This document shows, piece by piece, positions 1 through 7,569 of a DNA stretch of 12,409 nucleotides. Numbering within the stretch: the first letter of the stretch is position 1; the number at the start of each line of letters is the position of its first letter. The notes below the pieces were generated by a model. It was not told the origin of the DNA. It did not search any database and saw only the letters and a list, made by a program, of their open reading frames with translations. The DNA comes from an uncultured Bacteriovorax sp. (GTDB lineage Bacteria; Bdellovibrionota; Bacteriovoracia; Bacteriovoracales; Bacteriovoracaceae): the NCBI GenBank assembly GCA_946482295.1, contig CAMLRB010000102.1, forward strand, positions 1-12,409, in the 5' to 3' direction. Position numbers and translations under genes: made by a program.

Positions 1-1239
1 TTTGAAGACGTTGCCATGACTTCAACCTTTAACGAGAAGATGCTCACGGACCTTCCTCGTAAAGTTGTCTTTAATGACAAAACTTCTGCCGTAAAGTTTC
101 AAGGTGAGCGTGGGACTAGTACTCTATTCTCTACGATGGCGCTCATAGAATCAGCGATTAAAATTGATAAAGGACAAGAAGTAAATCTCTCTGAAGAGTA
201 CATGAATTACGTTGTGAAGTCTTTAGGGCTTTCAGCTATGACAGAGAGTTCTCAAATTTCTGAGAATATCGAGGCCATGAAACTGCATGGAATACTTCTT
301 GAGAGTGACTGGGGTTACCAGCCATCTTGGTTTCAAAAAGGTTTTGCTTGTGAAGGTTACACACCTACAGATGCATTAGCACCTGCAGATTGTTTTAAAC
401 ATAACAGACCAGATGAAAAAATTCTTGATAAGGCCTTCAGCGCGAACGGCATCTCCCTTACACCGATGAAAAAAAATACAAACGATATCATTCGTTTTAT
501 GGCCAAAGAAAAACGCCCATTGAGCTTAAACTTAATCATCAATCGAAAAGGTTGGTCGACTAGTGAAGTTACCTATGGGGCTGACTTAAGAAGAGAGTGT
601 GTGACGAAACCTGATTCGTGTGCAGTTCATTCTGTTATTCTTACGGGTTATGATTTGGATGCTAAAGTTTTCCACTTTAAAAACAGTTGGGGAAAAGTTT
701 GGGGTAAGAATGGTTTTGGAACCATCAAAATTGAAACTGTCGACTTGTACTCAAAAGAAGATCTCTACTACGCTGAGGTTGACGGAAAATTTGAACTTCC
801 AAAAGATTTTGATAAAGAGTCTTTAGAATTTCAAGGTCTAAGAGTTAAGGCAAAGAGAACTAAAGAAAAAGATCTACTTGAACTCACTATCGAAACAATG
901 CTTAGTGGAGCAGCTGGAAAAAGTGTCCTTATCAATAACGAACTTGTGACTTTAAACGAAGTCAAAGAGAAGCCAACAGATAAAAACACTTCACCTGTTG
1001 TACACAACAATAAGAAAGTACAGATTCAGCATTTTGTGACGGCACAATCTGATCAAAACACGCTTAGATTTTCGTGGCTGAAGCCACTTAAGCTAGATCT
1101 GGCGATACCAGATCCGGCCCAACTAGAAGATGAAAAGCTTTTCATCAAATCCACTATAAAAGTCCACACGGACACTGAAGGGTTCAAAACGCTAGGTGAA
1201 GTGTACCAGGCCGTGAAAGAGAAACGTCTAAACTTTTGA
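1..1239 (+). CDS. Papain-fold (C1 peptidase-like) protein, 5' partial, catalytic Cys replaced by Ser
   Basis: The frame is open from the window edge, so the gene probably starts upstream. The ATG at 16 has no convincing Shine-Dalgarno and would leave no export signal. Counting from that Met, residues 28-39 (FQGERGTSTLFS) align with the papain active-site block QGxCGSCWAFS. The oxyanion Gln (Q29) is kept, but the nucleophile position is Ser (S35, AGT at 118-120) and the Trp after it is Thr. The His and Asn parts are intact: H205 in AVHSVILTGYD and N223 in FKNSWGKVWG. Residues of about 260-407 form a further domain I do not recognise. C1 peptidases are normally exported or lysosomal cysteine proteases. 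With Cys changed to Ser this one is either a non-catalytic papain-fold protein, perhaps a binder or inhibitor-like, or a rare serine variant. Fold assignment is fairly sure; activity is unknown. The TGA stop lies in an inverted repeat (1234-1262). Confidence 0.8.
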   Translation, partial: FEDVAMTSTFNEKMLTDLPRKVVFNDKTSAVKFQGERGTSTLFSTMALIESAIKIDKGQEVNLSEEYMNYVVKSLGLSAMTESSQISENIEAMKLHGILLESDWGYQPSWFQKGFACEGYTPTDALAPADCFKHNRPDEKILDKAFSANGISLTPMKKNTNDIIRFMAKEKRPLSLNLIINRKGWSTSEVTYGADLRRECVTKPDSCAVHSVILTGYDLDAKVFHFKNSWGKVWGKNGFGTIKIETVDLYSKEDLYYAEVDGKFELPKDFDKESLEFQGLRVKAKRTKEKDLLELTIETMLSGAAGKSVLINNELVTLNEVKEKPTDKNTSPVVHNNKKVQIQHFVTAQSDQNTLRFSWLKPLKLDLAIPDPAQLEDEKLFIKSTIKVHTDTEGFKTLGEVYQAVKEKRLNF

Positions 1240-1262
1240 CATGAAATTTATACCTGTCAAAA
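1234..1262. repeat. 8-bp perfect inverted repeat overlapping the stop of the papain-like gene
   Basis: TTTTGACA (1234-1241) and TGTCAAAA (1255-1262) are exact reverse complements separated by 13 bases. The left arm contains the TGA stop at 1237-1239. There is no T-tract after the right arm, so it is not a typical intrinsic terminator. It could be a weak RNA hairpin at the 3' end of the message or a dyad operator for the next gene. Confidence 0.5.
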
Positions 1263-1331
1263 CAGTAGACAACAGCAATAGACCTAACTCTATCGAATCA
1301 TAGACCTTCAATTTGGCACTCCTTTTGTAGT

Positions 1332-1349
1332 TATAAGTGTATTCACACT
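1332..1349 (+). promoter_or_regulatory. Possible -10 element and short dyad before the Gln/Met-rich protein gene
   Basis: TATAAG at 1332-1337 resembles a -10 box 36 bases before the ATG at 1373. A TTGGCA at 1313-1318 is the nearest -35-like hexamer, but the spacing (13 bases) is too short, so the promoter is uncertain. A small dyad AGTGT-ATTC-ACACT (1336-1349) overlaps the -10 candidate and could be an operator. Confidence 0.25.
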
Positions 1350-1372
1350 ACACGTGACCAAAAGGGGTTCTT

Positions 1373-2188
1373 ATGAAAAAGACAAACCTGTACTCATCAT
1401 TTGCTGTTCTCTTTGTTATAGCAGCCGTTACTCCTCAGACCGTTTGGTCAAAAAACTGTGATTTCAAAAATCGTATGCCTGCCTCTGAACAAATTAATTG
1501 TTTAAAAGAGGAAAAAGATAAATTAGAAAAAGACATCAAAAAGTTAATTGATGATAAAGAAAAAATCGTCAAAGAACTTGATGAAGTAAAAGCTAAAAAA
1601 GATCCAGAAGAAAAAGTTAGTGAAGAAAAGAAAAAAGAAAAAGAGAAGAAGGATAAAAAAATTGCTGCTGACAATGAGGTCTTCGATTTGATGTTCGACA
1701 TGACTTCACTCCTTATGAGTCAACAACAACAACAAACGATGATGATGAATCAAATGTTCTCGATGATGTCGAGTGCAATGCAAAGATTTAGTTACCCACA
1801 ACAACCTCAACAACAATATGATAGCCTCTTTCCATTCGGTCAATTCGGAACTGTCGCTGGTCACAACCCTTACTCACTCGAGAGTCTTGGATCTAGTTTT
1901 AGTCTTCATCACGCGAAATGGAATCCATTATCCCTTGAAGGAGTTGGTGGAATTGGATTGGGTCACCAATACACTTCTCATCAAAACATTTACCAAGATA
2001 ATTTTGTAAAAACACCTTATCGTTATCCAGCGGAACAACCAGCGCAACTTGAAAGACAACAACTTCTCTTTCAACCACCAATTCATGGATATGATTTTGG
2101 TCAAAACCCAAGTACGAACGTGGAGCCTGTTCCACAACAGATGGAGCAACAAAAAATTCCTCAGCTAAAACAAGCGAAATACATCTAA
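1373..2188 (+). CDS. Secreted coiled-coil and Gln/Met-rich protein of unknown function
   Basis: A 271-residue protein preceded by AAGGGG at 1362-1367, five bases before the ATG. An N-terminal signal peptide (charged MKK, hydrophobic residues 8-20, likely cleavage near S26) points to export. Two Cys follow closely (C29, C43) and could form a disulfide. Residues of about 43-97 are almost entirely Lys, Glu, Asp and aliphatic residues, typical of a long charged helix or coiled coil. Residues 104-139 are rich in Met, Phe and Gln (a run of five Q, then MMMNQMFSMMSSAMQ). From 140 on it is Pro/Gln/Tyr-rich and likely disordered. I do not recognise a family. The gene sits alone between an upstream gap of 133 bases and a strong terminator, so it is probably a single-gene unit. 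A role in the periplasm or envelope, or as a self-assembling protein, is inference only. Confidence 0.8.
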   Translation: MKKTNLYSSFAVLFVIAAVTPQTVWSKNCDFKNRMPASEQINCLKEEKDKLEKDIKKLIDDKEKIVKELDEVKAKKDPEEKVSEEKKKEKEKKDKKIAADNEVFDLMFDMTSLLMSQQQQQTMMMNQMFSMMSSAMQRFSYPQQPQQQYDSLFPFGQFGTVAGHNPYSLESLGSSFSLHHAKWNPLSLEGVGGIGLGHQYTSHQNIYQDNFVKTPYRYPAEQPAQLERQQLLFQPPIHGYDFGQNPSTNVEPVPQQMEQQKIPQLKQAKYI

Positions 2189-2217
2189 TAGTAACCGACA
2201 AATACTCTCCAGTAAGG

Positions 2218-2260
2218 GCAAAAAAAGGAAAAAATTTCCTTTTTTTGCTCATTTTTTTTT
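2218..2260 (+). terminator. Intrinsic terminator after the Gln/Met-rich protein gene
   Basis: A perfect 14-bp stem is formed by 2218-2231 (GCAAAAAAAGGAAA) and 2235-2248, with a three-base loop. It is followed by a T-rich run ending at 2260 (nine T at 2252-2260). The stem is AT-rich, but its length and the T-tract make a Rho-independent terminator very likely. The frame of the next gene extends back to this hairpin, which argues against a start there. Confidence 0.85.
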
Positions 2261-2355
2261 CTACATACACGAAAAGTTATTTAAAGGTGAACAGGCACGG
2301 ACGAGCTTGTATCGAAACCTGCAATGGATGCTACTTCAATGGAATAGGACTTATC

Positions 2356-2604
2356 ATGAAGGTAGAACTTAAAGGACAGACAACGAACGAAAAGACTCTC
2401 ATTAAAAAATGTCACATGTGCGGACATGTTCATGAATCAGCTCAAGAGCCGCAAAAATGTACGAAATGCAAAAAATCCTTCCTTCCTGTCAATTACTTTT
2501 CTAAGGTTCATTCAAAGTCACAGAAGGATTTCGACAAACTTTTTGCCTTTGGTCATGAAATTCACGAAGAAGATCTCATAAAAGGTCTTACAGTTCTTTG
2601 GTAA
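2356..2604 (+). CDS. Small zinc-ribbon protein
   Basis: An 82-residue soluble protein. The start is the ATG at 2356, chosen because TAGGA (2345-2349) lies six bases before it. The same frame is open back to 2245, but that would place the start inside the terminator. Residues 19-38 hold two knuckles, C19-x2-C22-G and C35-x2-C38, twelve residues apart, the pattern of rubredoxin-like or zinc-ribbon folds that bind Zn or Fe. The C-terminal half (FDKLFAFGHEIHEEDLIKGL) is probably helical. There is no signal peptide or membrane segment. It ends 38 bases before recJ on the same strand, so the two are likely co-transcribed. That placement could mean a nucleic-acid-related role but does not prove one. 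Small zinc-ribbon proteins of this sort are common and mostly uncharacterised. Confidence 0.8.
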   Translation: MKVELKGQTTNEKTLIKKCHMCGHVHESAQEPQKCTKCKKSFLPVNYFSKVHSKSQKDFDKLFAFGHEIHEEDLIKGLTVLW

Positions 2605-2642
2605 TTGATGCCGTTAGATATCTAAAATGGTAAAAATGGAGA

Positions 2643-4358
2643 ATGCAAACACTCCATCCCATCGTTCAAAGACTCTTTGAAAAGAAAGGCTTTAATCAGC
2701 AAATGATTGAGAATTTCCTTTCATGGGATTTAAAATCAATTCCAGATATGAGTTCGCTAAAAGATCTCTCTAAAGCGAGCAAAAGAATTATTGAGGCCAT
2801 CGACCGGGAAGAAAAAATCGGTGTCTATGGAGACTATGATGTGGATGGAACAACTTCTTGTGCACTCCTGTATCATTTTTTCCAAATTCTAGGAGTGGAG
2901 GTTGATGTTGTTCAACCTTCACGATTTGTCGAGGGATACGGTCTGCATCTTTCAAGCATCGATGAAGCTATAGAAAAAGGCCTCGCGATTCTCATTACAG
3001 TTGATTGTGGTATTTCTAATAATGAAGCTGCTGATTATGCTAAAACAAAAGGTCTCGACCTCATCATCACTGATCACCACAAAGATGCACGTGAAGAAAT
3101 GCCCAACGCATTTGCTGTTATTAATCCCAACAGACGCGATGAAATCACAAATCCTCATTACGAAGAATTAAAAACTCTCGCTGGTGTGGCGGTGGCCTTT
3201 GCCCTCGCTGTGCAAATCAGAACTGATCTCATCAGTGTAGGACAAAAAATTCCGTCGCTCTATTCACTCTTGCAATTTGTCGCGATCGGAACAATTTGCG
3301 ATCTCGCTCACCTGAGCACTCTCAATCTCAAACTTGTTCGTCATGGTTTGAAACTTATTAAGACAACTGAGTATCCAGGTATTCGAGCTTTTTTTACTGC
3401 GGAAGAATTAAAAGCTCCGACTATTGCTTCAGAAAAACTTGCTTTTCATATAGGCCCTCTCATTAATTCAAAAGGAAGGCTTGAACATCCGGAAGCTTCT
3501 TTAAAGCTATTGATTGCTAAAACTCAAGAGGAAGCTCGTACGTTTTACGATCTCCTTGTTCATTGCAATCAAGAAAGAAAATTCATTCAGAATGAAGTTT
3601 TCACCGAAGCTCGTGAACATGTCTCCCGTGAAATTAAAAGTCTGAGCATGACGGGAAATTATGAGCACCTCATCACCATAGCTTACCAACCTCATTGGCA
3701 TGAAGGTGTTATCGGAATTGTTGCCTCGAAGCTCGTCGAAACGTTCAAAGTTCCAGCAATTGTCTTCACTGACAGCGAGCATGAAGGGATTATCAAGGCT
3801 TCTTGTAGAAGCGCAGGACATCTCGATATATTCAATCTTCTCAAGAAAGAAGAATCTCTTTTTATAAAATTTGGTGGTCATAAGGCAGCCGCTGGTCTTT
3901 CAATGCCGAAAGAGAATTTACGAGCTTTCATCGACAACATGAATGCCCATTTAAAAAATGTGCCGGCCATCGAAAGAACACGAATGGATTTTCATGATCT
4001 CGATATTGATGCCTCTGAAATCAATCCGCAACTCATGCGCGATCTTGATCTACTTGAACCTTTTGGCATGGGCAATGAAAAACCGAAATTTAGAATTAAG
4101 GGTGTAAAGCTAGATGCGTATGATCTTATGAAAGATGTCCATGTTCGCTGGAGTCTTTCCAAAGATAAAACAAAATTAAAAGGCATAAGCTTTAACTACG
4201 TCGGAAAGTATGATTCGCTCATGCCTCAAGAAGTTTATAGTATTCAAAACCACAAGAGAGAAGACCTCTCTGTTTATTTCACACTTGGTCTAAACCGTTT
4301 TAATGGAAATGAGAGTATACAACTCATGGTCGAAAAATTAGAATTTGGCGCACTCTAA
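2643..4358 (+). CDS. recJ: Single-stranded-DNA-specific exonuclease RecJ
   Basis: A 571-residue protein, close to E. coli RecJ (577). RecJ degrades single-stranded DNA 5' to 3' using Mn/Mg in RecF-pathway recombination, mismatch repair and base excision repair. The DHH phosphoesterase motifs are all present: GVYGDYDVDGTTS (60-72) with D64, D66 and D68; TVDCGIS (119-125) with D121; TDHH (143-146); and AIGTICDLAHLS (214-225). The DHHA1 part follows, with GRLEHPEAS near 278 and KFGGHKAAAGLS (409-420). The C-terminal region ending in LNRFNGNESIQLMVEKLE matches the OB-fold of RecJ. The ATG at 2643 fits the family N-terminus (HPIVQRLF matches the E. coli PPLLRRLY region). However, the only SD-like GGAG (2638-2641) is one base away, so initiation may be weak or coupled to the upstream zinc-ribbon gene. 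No hairpin terminator is visible after the stop. Confidence 0.97.
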   Translation: MQTLHPIVQRLFEKKGFNQQMIENFLSWDLKSIPDMSSLKDLSKASKRIIEAIDREEKIGVYGDYDVDGTTSCALLYHFFQILGVEVDVVQPSRFVEGYGLHLSSIDEAIEKGLAILITVDCGISNNEAADYAKTKGLDLIITDHHKDAREEMPNAFAVINPNRRDEITNPHYEELKTLAGVAVAFALAVQIRTDLISVGQKIPSLYSLLQFVAIGTICDLAHLSTLNLKLVRHGLKLIKTTEYPGIRAFFTAEELKAPTIASEKLAFHIGPLINSKGRLEHPEASLKLLIAKTQEEARTFYDLLVHCNQERKFIQNEVFTEAREHVSREIKSLSMTGNYEHLITIAYQPHWHEGVIGIVASKLVETFKVPAIVFTDSEHEGIIKASCRSAGHLDIFNLLKKEESLFIKFGGHKAAAGLSMPKENLRAFIDNMNAHLKNVPAIERTRMDFHDLDIDASEINPQLMRDLDLLEPFGMGNEKPKFRIKGVKLDAYDLMKDVHVRWSLSKDKTKLKGISFNYVGKYDSLMPQEVYSIQNHKREDLSVYFTLGLNRFNGNESIQLMVEKLEFGAL

Positions 4359-4436
4359 TTAACCTCACTCATTCCTTTTTTATTCCCAACTTTTCTATTG
4401 CAGTTTCCTAAGCAAGCAATACTGCGGGCATCAAAT

Positions 4437-4464
4437 TTGGTCCGCGATTTGCTTCTTATATAAT
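4437..4464 (+). promoter_or_regulatory. Sigma-70-type promoter for the OmpA-like lipoprotein
   Basis: TTGGTC (4437-4442), 16 bases, then a perfect TATAAT (4459-4464). The expected start of transcription is near 4471, giving a leader of about 32 bases before the ATG at 4503. The 144-base gap after recJ holds nothing else I can support. Confidence 0.75.
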
Positions 4465-4502
4465 GGACAACGTTCGTCACTAAACTCAACGAAGGAGTGT
4501 AT

Positions 4503-5072
4503 ATGAGGTTTAAACGATCAATGGCATCAGTGCTTTGTGTTGGATTACTATCCCTCGTGGGATGTAGCTCACAACAAAACCTGGAAGAAGAAAATTCTCG
4601 CTATCCAACCGTCACAAACTCACACAACATCAAGGATGGTGAATACGCAGTTATTCAATTTGAACAAGGCGATAATACACTTACCGATGAAAGCAAGACT
4701 AAGTTAAAATCATTCGTCGATAGCGCTCAATACGGCGGCAGAGATATTGAAAACATCAAAATTCTTTCTTGGTCTGATACCGATGTTAAGGGTGGATCGG
4801 CAACTGACTTTGATCGCTCAATTGCGAGTGAGAGAAGTGAAGCTATTGAAGAATACTTGAAAGAAGATCTTAAAACTGGTGCAGACTACGCCAATTACAA
4901 CATGGTTGAAAATCAGCACATTCATGATATTTTCAAGTCGGAAGATTGGAAGCGTCAACCTTTTTCCAAAGCAGAATCGAGAACTCTTCCCCATGAAGAC
5001 AATGATGAAGTGGCAAGTTTGATGGAGAGCAGTCATGCTTCTAAAGCACTCGTTGTTGTTGAATACGAATAA
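4503..5072 (+). CDS. OmpA-like peptidoglycan-associated lipoprotein
   Basis: A 189-residue protein. The ATG at 4503 is preferred to the in-frame GTG at 4497, because GAAGGAG (4491-4497) is then five bases upstream and the GTG lies within that site. Residues 1-20 are a lipoprotein signal with lipobox LVGC (C21), so the mature protein is predicted to be lipid-anchored, with no Asp at +2 to signal inner-membrane retention. Residues of about 48-121 resemble an OmpA C-terminal domain: IQFEQGDNTLTDESKTKL, then the SWSD strand end (D92), then DRSIASERSEAIEEYL (R111). D92 and R111 match the Asp and Arg that bind diaminopimelate in Pal/OmpA, though the Asn of the usual NxxLSxxRA is Asp. The last 65 residues are not recognised. 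A likely job is tethering the outer membrane to peptidoglycan. It appears monocistronic, with its own promoter and a terminator 22 bases downstream. Confidence 0.75.
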   Translation: MRFKRSMASVLCVGLLSLVGCSSQQNLEEENSRYPTVTNSHNIKDGEYAVIQFEQGDNTLTDESKTKLKSFVDSAQYGGRDIENIKILSWSDTDVKGGSATDFDRSIASERSEAIEEYLKEDLKTGADYANYNMVENQHIHDIFKSEDWKRQPFSKAESRTLPHEDNDEVASLMESSHASKALVVVEYE

Positions 5073-5090
5073 AATAAACAATCATTACTA

Positions 5091-5130
5091 AAATAAAAAA
5101 GGCCCGCATTTCTGCGGGCCCTATTGTTTT
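5091..5130. terminator. Bidirectional intrinsic terminator between convergent genes
   Basis: GGCCCGCA (5101-5108) and TGCGGGCC (5113-5120) form a GC-rich 8-bp stem with loop TTTC. On the minus strand it is followed by six T and more T-rich sequence, an excellent terminator for the porin-like gene. On the plus strand the tail CTATTGTTTT is weaker but adequate for the lipoprotein gene. Confidence 0.92.
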
Positions 5131-5146
5131 AACTCTTAAAAATTAA

Positions 5147-6169
5147 TTAAAGAGAAAGTGCCCATTTAACACCAGCGATGATTGATTTATTTTCAACTTC
5201 GCGTGCTGCTCCAGTTGAATTTTCAACTTTAGCAGTGTTGTATACAACGTGGTATCTCATAGCTTCGTCTTTGTTTGGAACGTACTCAAGACCTAGTTCC
5301 ATAACTGATCTTTCTTGCTCTACAGTTGTTCCACCTAGGTTGTAGTTTCCTTCTCCGTCTTCCTTAATGTATTTAACGAATGGACGGAAGTTTTCGTGGT
5401 TGTAACGAACGTGAGCTACCATAGACTTAAGTTCAGCATCAGCTACTGCTGCAGAAGCATTTAGACCACCGTTTTCATTTGTTCTTGTTAGGTAATCAGC
5501 TTCAACTAGGAACATATCCATATTGAATTGAAGACCAGCGGCCATAAGAATGTCGTATTGACCAACACGATCTGTACCGATTTTGTGGTAAGAAACGATT
5601 GGGTTGATCATGTTGTTCATTAGGTTACCGTACCAAGCAACACCAGATACTTTTTTATCTTTAAGAGTTGTTGTTACACCTTCTAAGTGCTGAATGTAGA
5701 AAGTTTGGTCAGCAACAGTGTATCCAAGTGAAAGACCAACTAGGTTCGCAGGGATTCCATCGTTGAACATTGAGAATGCGTATATATCTGAACCTGACCA
5801 GTCGTTCTCACGTCCACCAACTAGAACACCTTGCTTCCCGATAGTAGCTGAGAAACCTTGACCAAAAGTTTTTGTGATAAATGCAGTATCTACAAAATTA
5901 GATACCGGCTCATCAGCAGCTGGATCAGCATTTTCTGAATCAGTGAAGTCTAAAGTCAATTCACCAGTGATAGTGTCATTGAACTTAGCTGTGTTTTTCC
6001 AACGAAGGTAGCTCGTTTTCATTTGGCCTGAAGATGTTTCAGGTGTTCCTGTAGTTTCAGACTTTGTGTTTACGTAGTCGAAACGAGCGATGATTTTTGA
6101 ATTTGATTCAACAGCGGCCATCGCTGAAGAAGCTAGAAACGCAGAGGCAACTAATACTTTTAACTTCAT
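5147..6169 (-). CDS. Porin-like outer-membrane beta-barrel protein
   Basis: A 340-residue protein. The start is the ATG at 6169, because TAGGAGAG (6173-6180, read on the minus strand) stands just upstream and the signal peptide MKLKVLVASAFLASSAMA follows directly, with AMA cleavage. The frame extends 12 codons further up without support. The mature chain is a series of alternating-hydrophobicity stretches typical of transmembrane beta strands, for example KIIARFDYVNT, ITGELTLDFTD, FRPFVKYIKED and MRYHVVYNTAKV. It ends in IIAGVKWALSL, so the last residue is Leu rather than the usual aromatic. It has no Cys. It most resembles trimeric-porin or phosphate-selective-porin type proteins in general form. 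Substrate preference cannot be read from the sequence. A 102-base leader separates it from the isomerase gene; I could not find a clean promoter there. Confidence 0.75.
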   Translation of the reverse strand: MKLKVLVASAFLASSAMAAVESNSKIIARFDYVNTKSETTGTPETSSGQMKTSYLRWKNTAKFNDTITGELTLDFTDSENADPAADEPVSNFVDTAFITKTFGQGFSATIGKQGVLVGGRENDWSGSDIYAFSMFNDGIPANLVGLSLGYTVADQTFYIQHLEGVTTTLKDKKVSGVAWYGNLMNNMINPIVSYHKIGTDRVGQYDILMAAGLQFNMDMFLVEADYLTRTNENGGLNASAAVADAELKSMVAHVRYNHENFRPFVKYIKEDGEGNYNLGGTTVEQERSVMELGLEYVPNKDEAMRYHVVYNTAKVENSTGAAREVENKSIIAGVKWALSL

Positions 6170-6271
6170 GTTCTCTCCTAGAGATGCAGTAAAAAAATTA
6201 AACATTACAAATAAGTTTGTGGGCAGATTTTGCCTGAGTCAAACAAAATGTAATAATCAACGTCATTTTTT

Positions 6272-6808
6272 TTAACGTTTGATCGTTATTTTTTCAATTT
6301 TAACATCTTTTAAAGGACGGTCGCCTGGTCCTACAGGAGTTTTTCCGATCGCAGAAACAACATCCATTCCTTTTGTCACTTTACCAAAAACAGTGTGACG
6401 ACCATCTAGATGAGGAGTTGGTACTAATGTTATGAAGAATTGAGATCCGTTCGTACCTGGACCAGCATTGGCCATAGAAAGAATTCCAGGACCACTGTGT
6501 TTTAAAGAAGGATTGAATTCATCTTTAAATCTGTAACCAGGTCCTCCTCTTCCAGAACCTTCAGGACATCCACCTTGGATCATGAAACGATCGATGACTC
6601 TATGGAAAATGAGTCCATCATAATAAGGACCTGTTTTAGAAGTTTCTTGTCTTCCTTCTGCAAGATTTACAAAGTTCCAAACTGTCTCAGGACATTCTTT
6701 CGCGAACAGCTCAACTTCAAATTCCCCCATCGTTGTTGTGAAGACGGCCGTTAAACGATCCAGCTCTTCTTTATATTCACTTTTTTTTGTTCCACCTAAT
6801 CCAAACAT
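6272..6808 (-). CDS. Cyclophilin-type peptidyl-prolyl cis-trans isomerase
   Basis: A 178-residue protein without signal peptide, so cytoplasmic. Cyclophilins catalyse cis-trans isomerisation of X-Pro bonds in folding proteins. The active-site block [13 protein letters not shown] (68-80) gives H69, R70, F75, M76 and Q78. Next come [15 protein letters not shown] (112-126) with A113, N114, Q123 and F125, and [12 protein letters not shown] (133-144) with L134 and H138. These match human CypA R55, F60, M61, Q63, A101, N102, Q111, F113, L122 and H126. The CypA Trp121 position is His133, so cyclosporin binding should be weak, as in many bacterial cyclophilins. The first 20 residues ([18 protein letters not shown]) are a short charged extension. 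AAGGAG (6815-6820) is six bases before the ATG and overlaps the end of the upstream lipoprotein gene, so the two are probably co-translated. Confidence 0.93.
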   Translation of the reverse strand: MFGLGGTKKSEYKEELDRLTAVFTTTMGEFEVELFAKECPETVWNFVNLAEGRQETSKTGPYYDGLIFHRVIDRFMIQGGCPEGSGRGGPGYRFKDEFNPSLKHSGPGILSMANAGPGTNGSQFFITLVPTPHLDGRHTVFGKVTKGMDVVSAIGKTPVGPGDRPLKDVKIEKITIKR

Positions 6809-6820
6809 GTAAGACTCCTT

Positions 6821-7567
6821 TTAGTAGTTCATTATTTTATAAGACCCAGTGATATCTTGAACGGGTCCTTTGATTGATTGGCCATAGAAATAGAGCTTCT
6901 GCTCTGGTTTGAAAAAAACGTCCAAATTGACGTGCAGATTGGGTTTCTTCTGTCCTTTAGCATCGTAAATGGAAAAGAGTTCAGCACTAATAGATTGAAC
7001 GTGAGTATCTGAAAATCTTTTTTCCAAATCACTCTTTGTAAGGCAGGCAGAAACAAGAACTGGTACACCTTCATCGTGCACTGATGAATTAAGAAAGTTT
7101 TTTAACTTTTGCTCACGAACACTATCTGCAATAGTTTCATCCACCCAAATAAGGTGAATGCGTTTGAAGTCAGGAAGATTAGTAAAATTTATTTTACTCC
7201 CCACTTTCTCACTGGCCTTAAAGAAAATATTTTCATCTTCCTTAAGCGTTAATGTTTCTTTACTCTGTAATTTTTTTGCTGCCAAAAATTCTTCATTAAA
7301 TGAAGCCTGTACCTGAAGTGCTTCAAAAAAACTTAATGAGTAACTTTTCATAAGAGCATCAATGTCAAAATAGCGAAGTCCTTTCGTGCGAAAACATCCA
7401 CCTGATTGACTGAAGTTGGCCCACTCTGGAATGTCAGGCAAAAAGTAACGTTCAATTCCTGTCGACACATAATACTCTTCAACGGCACGAGGTTTTAACC
7501 CTGTCGTCGTTGAGCATGCAGAGAGAAAGAAGAGATGGCCCAAAATGAGTAGTTTTTTAGTGATCAT
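6821..7567 (-). CDS. Predicted lipoprotein of unknown function
   Basis: A 248-residue protein with a short lipoprotein signal: MITKK, hydrophobic residues 6-15, and lipobox LSAC with C18 as the lipidation site, followed by STTT. The mature chain is mixed alpha/beta in appearance with no repeats or further membrane segments. It includes a second Cys-bearing segment (GGCFRTKGLRYFDIDALM) and a C-terminal half with strand-like runs (VPVLVSACLTK, HVNLDVFFKPEQKLYFYGQSI). I do not recognise a family. The ATG is two bases after the stop of the upstream oxidoreductase gene and has no strong Shine-Dalgarno of its own, so translation is probably coupled. The isomerase gene begins 12 bases after its stop. 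The tight spacing places it in one operon with both neighbours. Confidence 0.8.
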   Translation of the reverse strand: MITKKLLILGHLFFLSACSTTTGLKPRAVEEYYVSTGIERYFLPDIPEWANFSQSGGCFRTKGLRYFDIDALMKSYSLSFFEALQVQASFNEEFLAAKKLQSKETLTLKEDENIFFKASEKVGSKINFTNLPDFKRIHLIWVDETIADSVREQKLKNFLNSSVHDEGVPVLVSACLTKSDLEKRFSDTHVQSISAELFSIYDAKGQKKPNLHVNLDVFFKPEQKLYFYGQSIKGPVQDITGSYKIMNY

Positions 7568-7569
7568 GA

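Noticed and set aside
1899..2270. A 123-codon minus-strand reading frame opposite the Gln/Met-rich protein gene
   Set aside because: It is antisense to a gene with a signal peptide and good ribosome site, runs through the terminator hairpin and has no family features. Low-complexity Gln codons on the other strand rarely create stops.
2245..2355. N-terminal extension of the zinc-ribbon gene
   Set aside because: It would start within the terminator hairpin and add residues without pattern; the ATG at 2356 has a properly spaced TAGGA.
3507..3881. A 124-codon minus-strand reading frame inside recJ
   Set aside because: It lies fully antisense to conserved RecJ sequence, with no ribosome site or recognisable domain.
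4425..4446. GCGG...CCGC dyad before the lipoprotein promoter
   Set aside because: Four to six pairs with a mismatch and a long spacer; chance is a sufficient explanation.
6170..6205. Twelve-residue N-terminal extension of the porin-like protein
   Set aside because: It would place residues before a textbook signal peptide and covers the ribosome site of the ATG at 6169.
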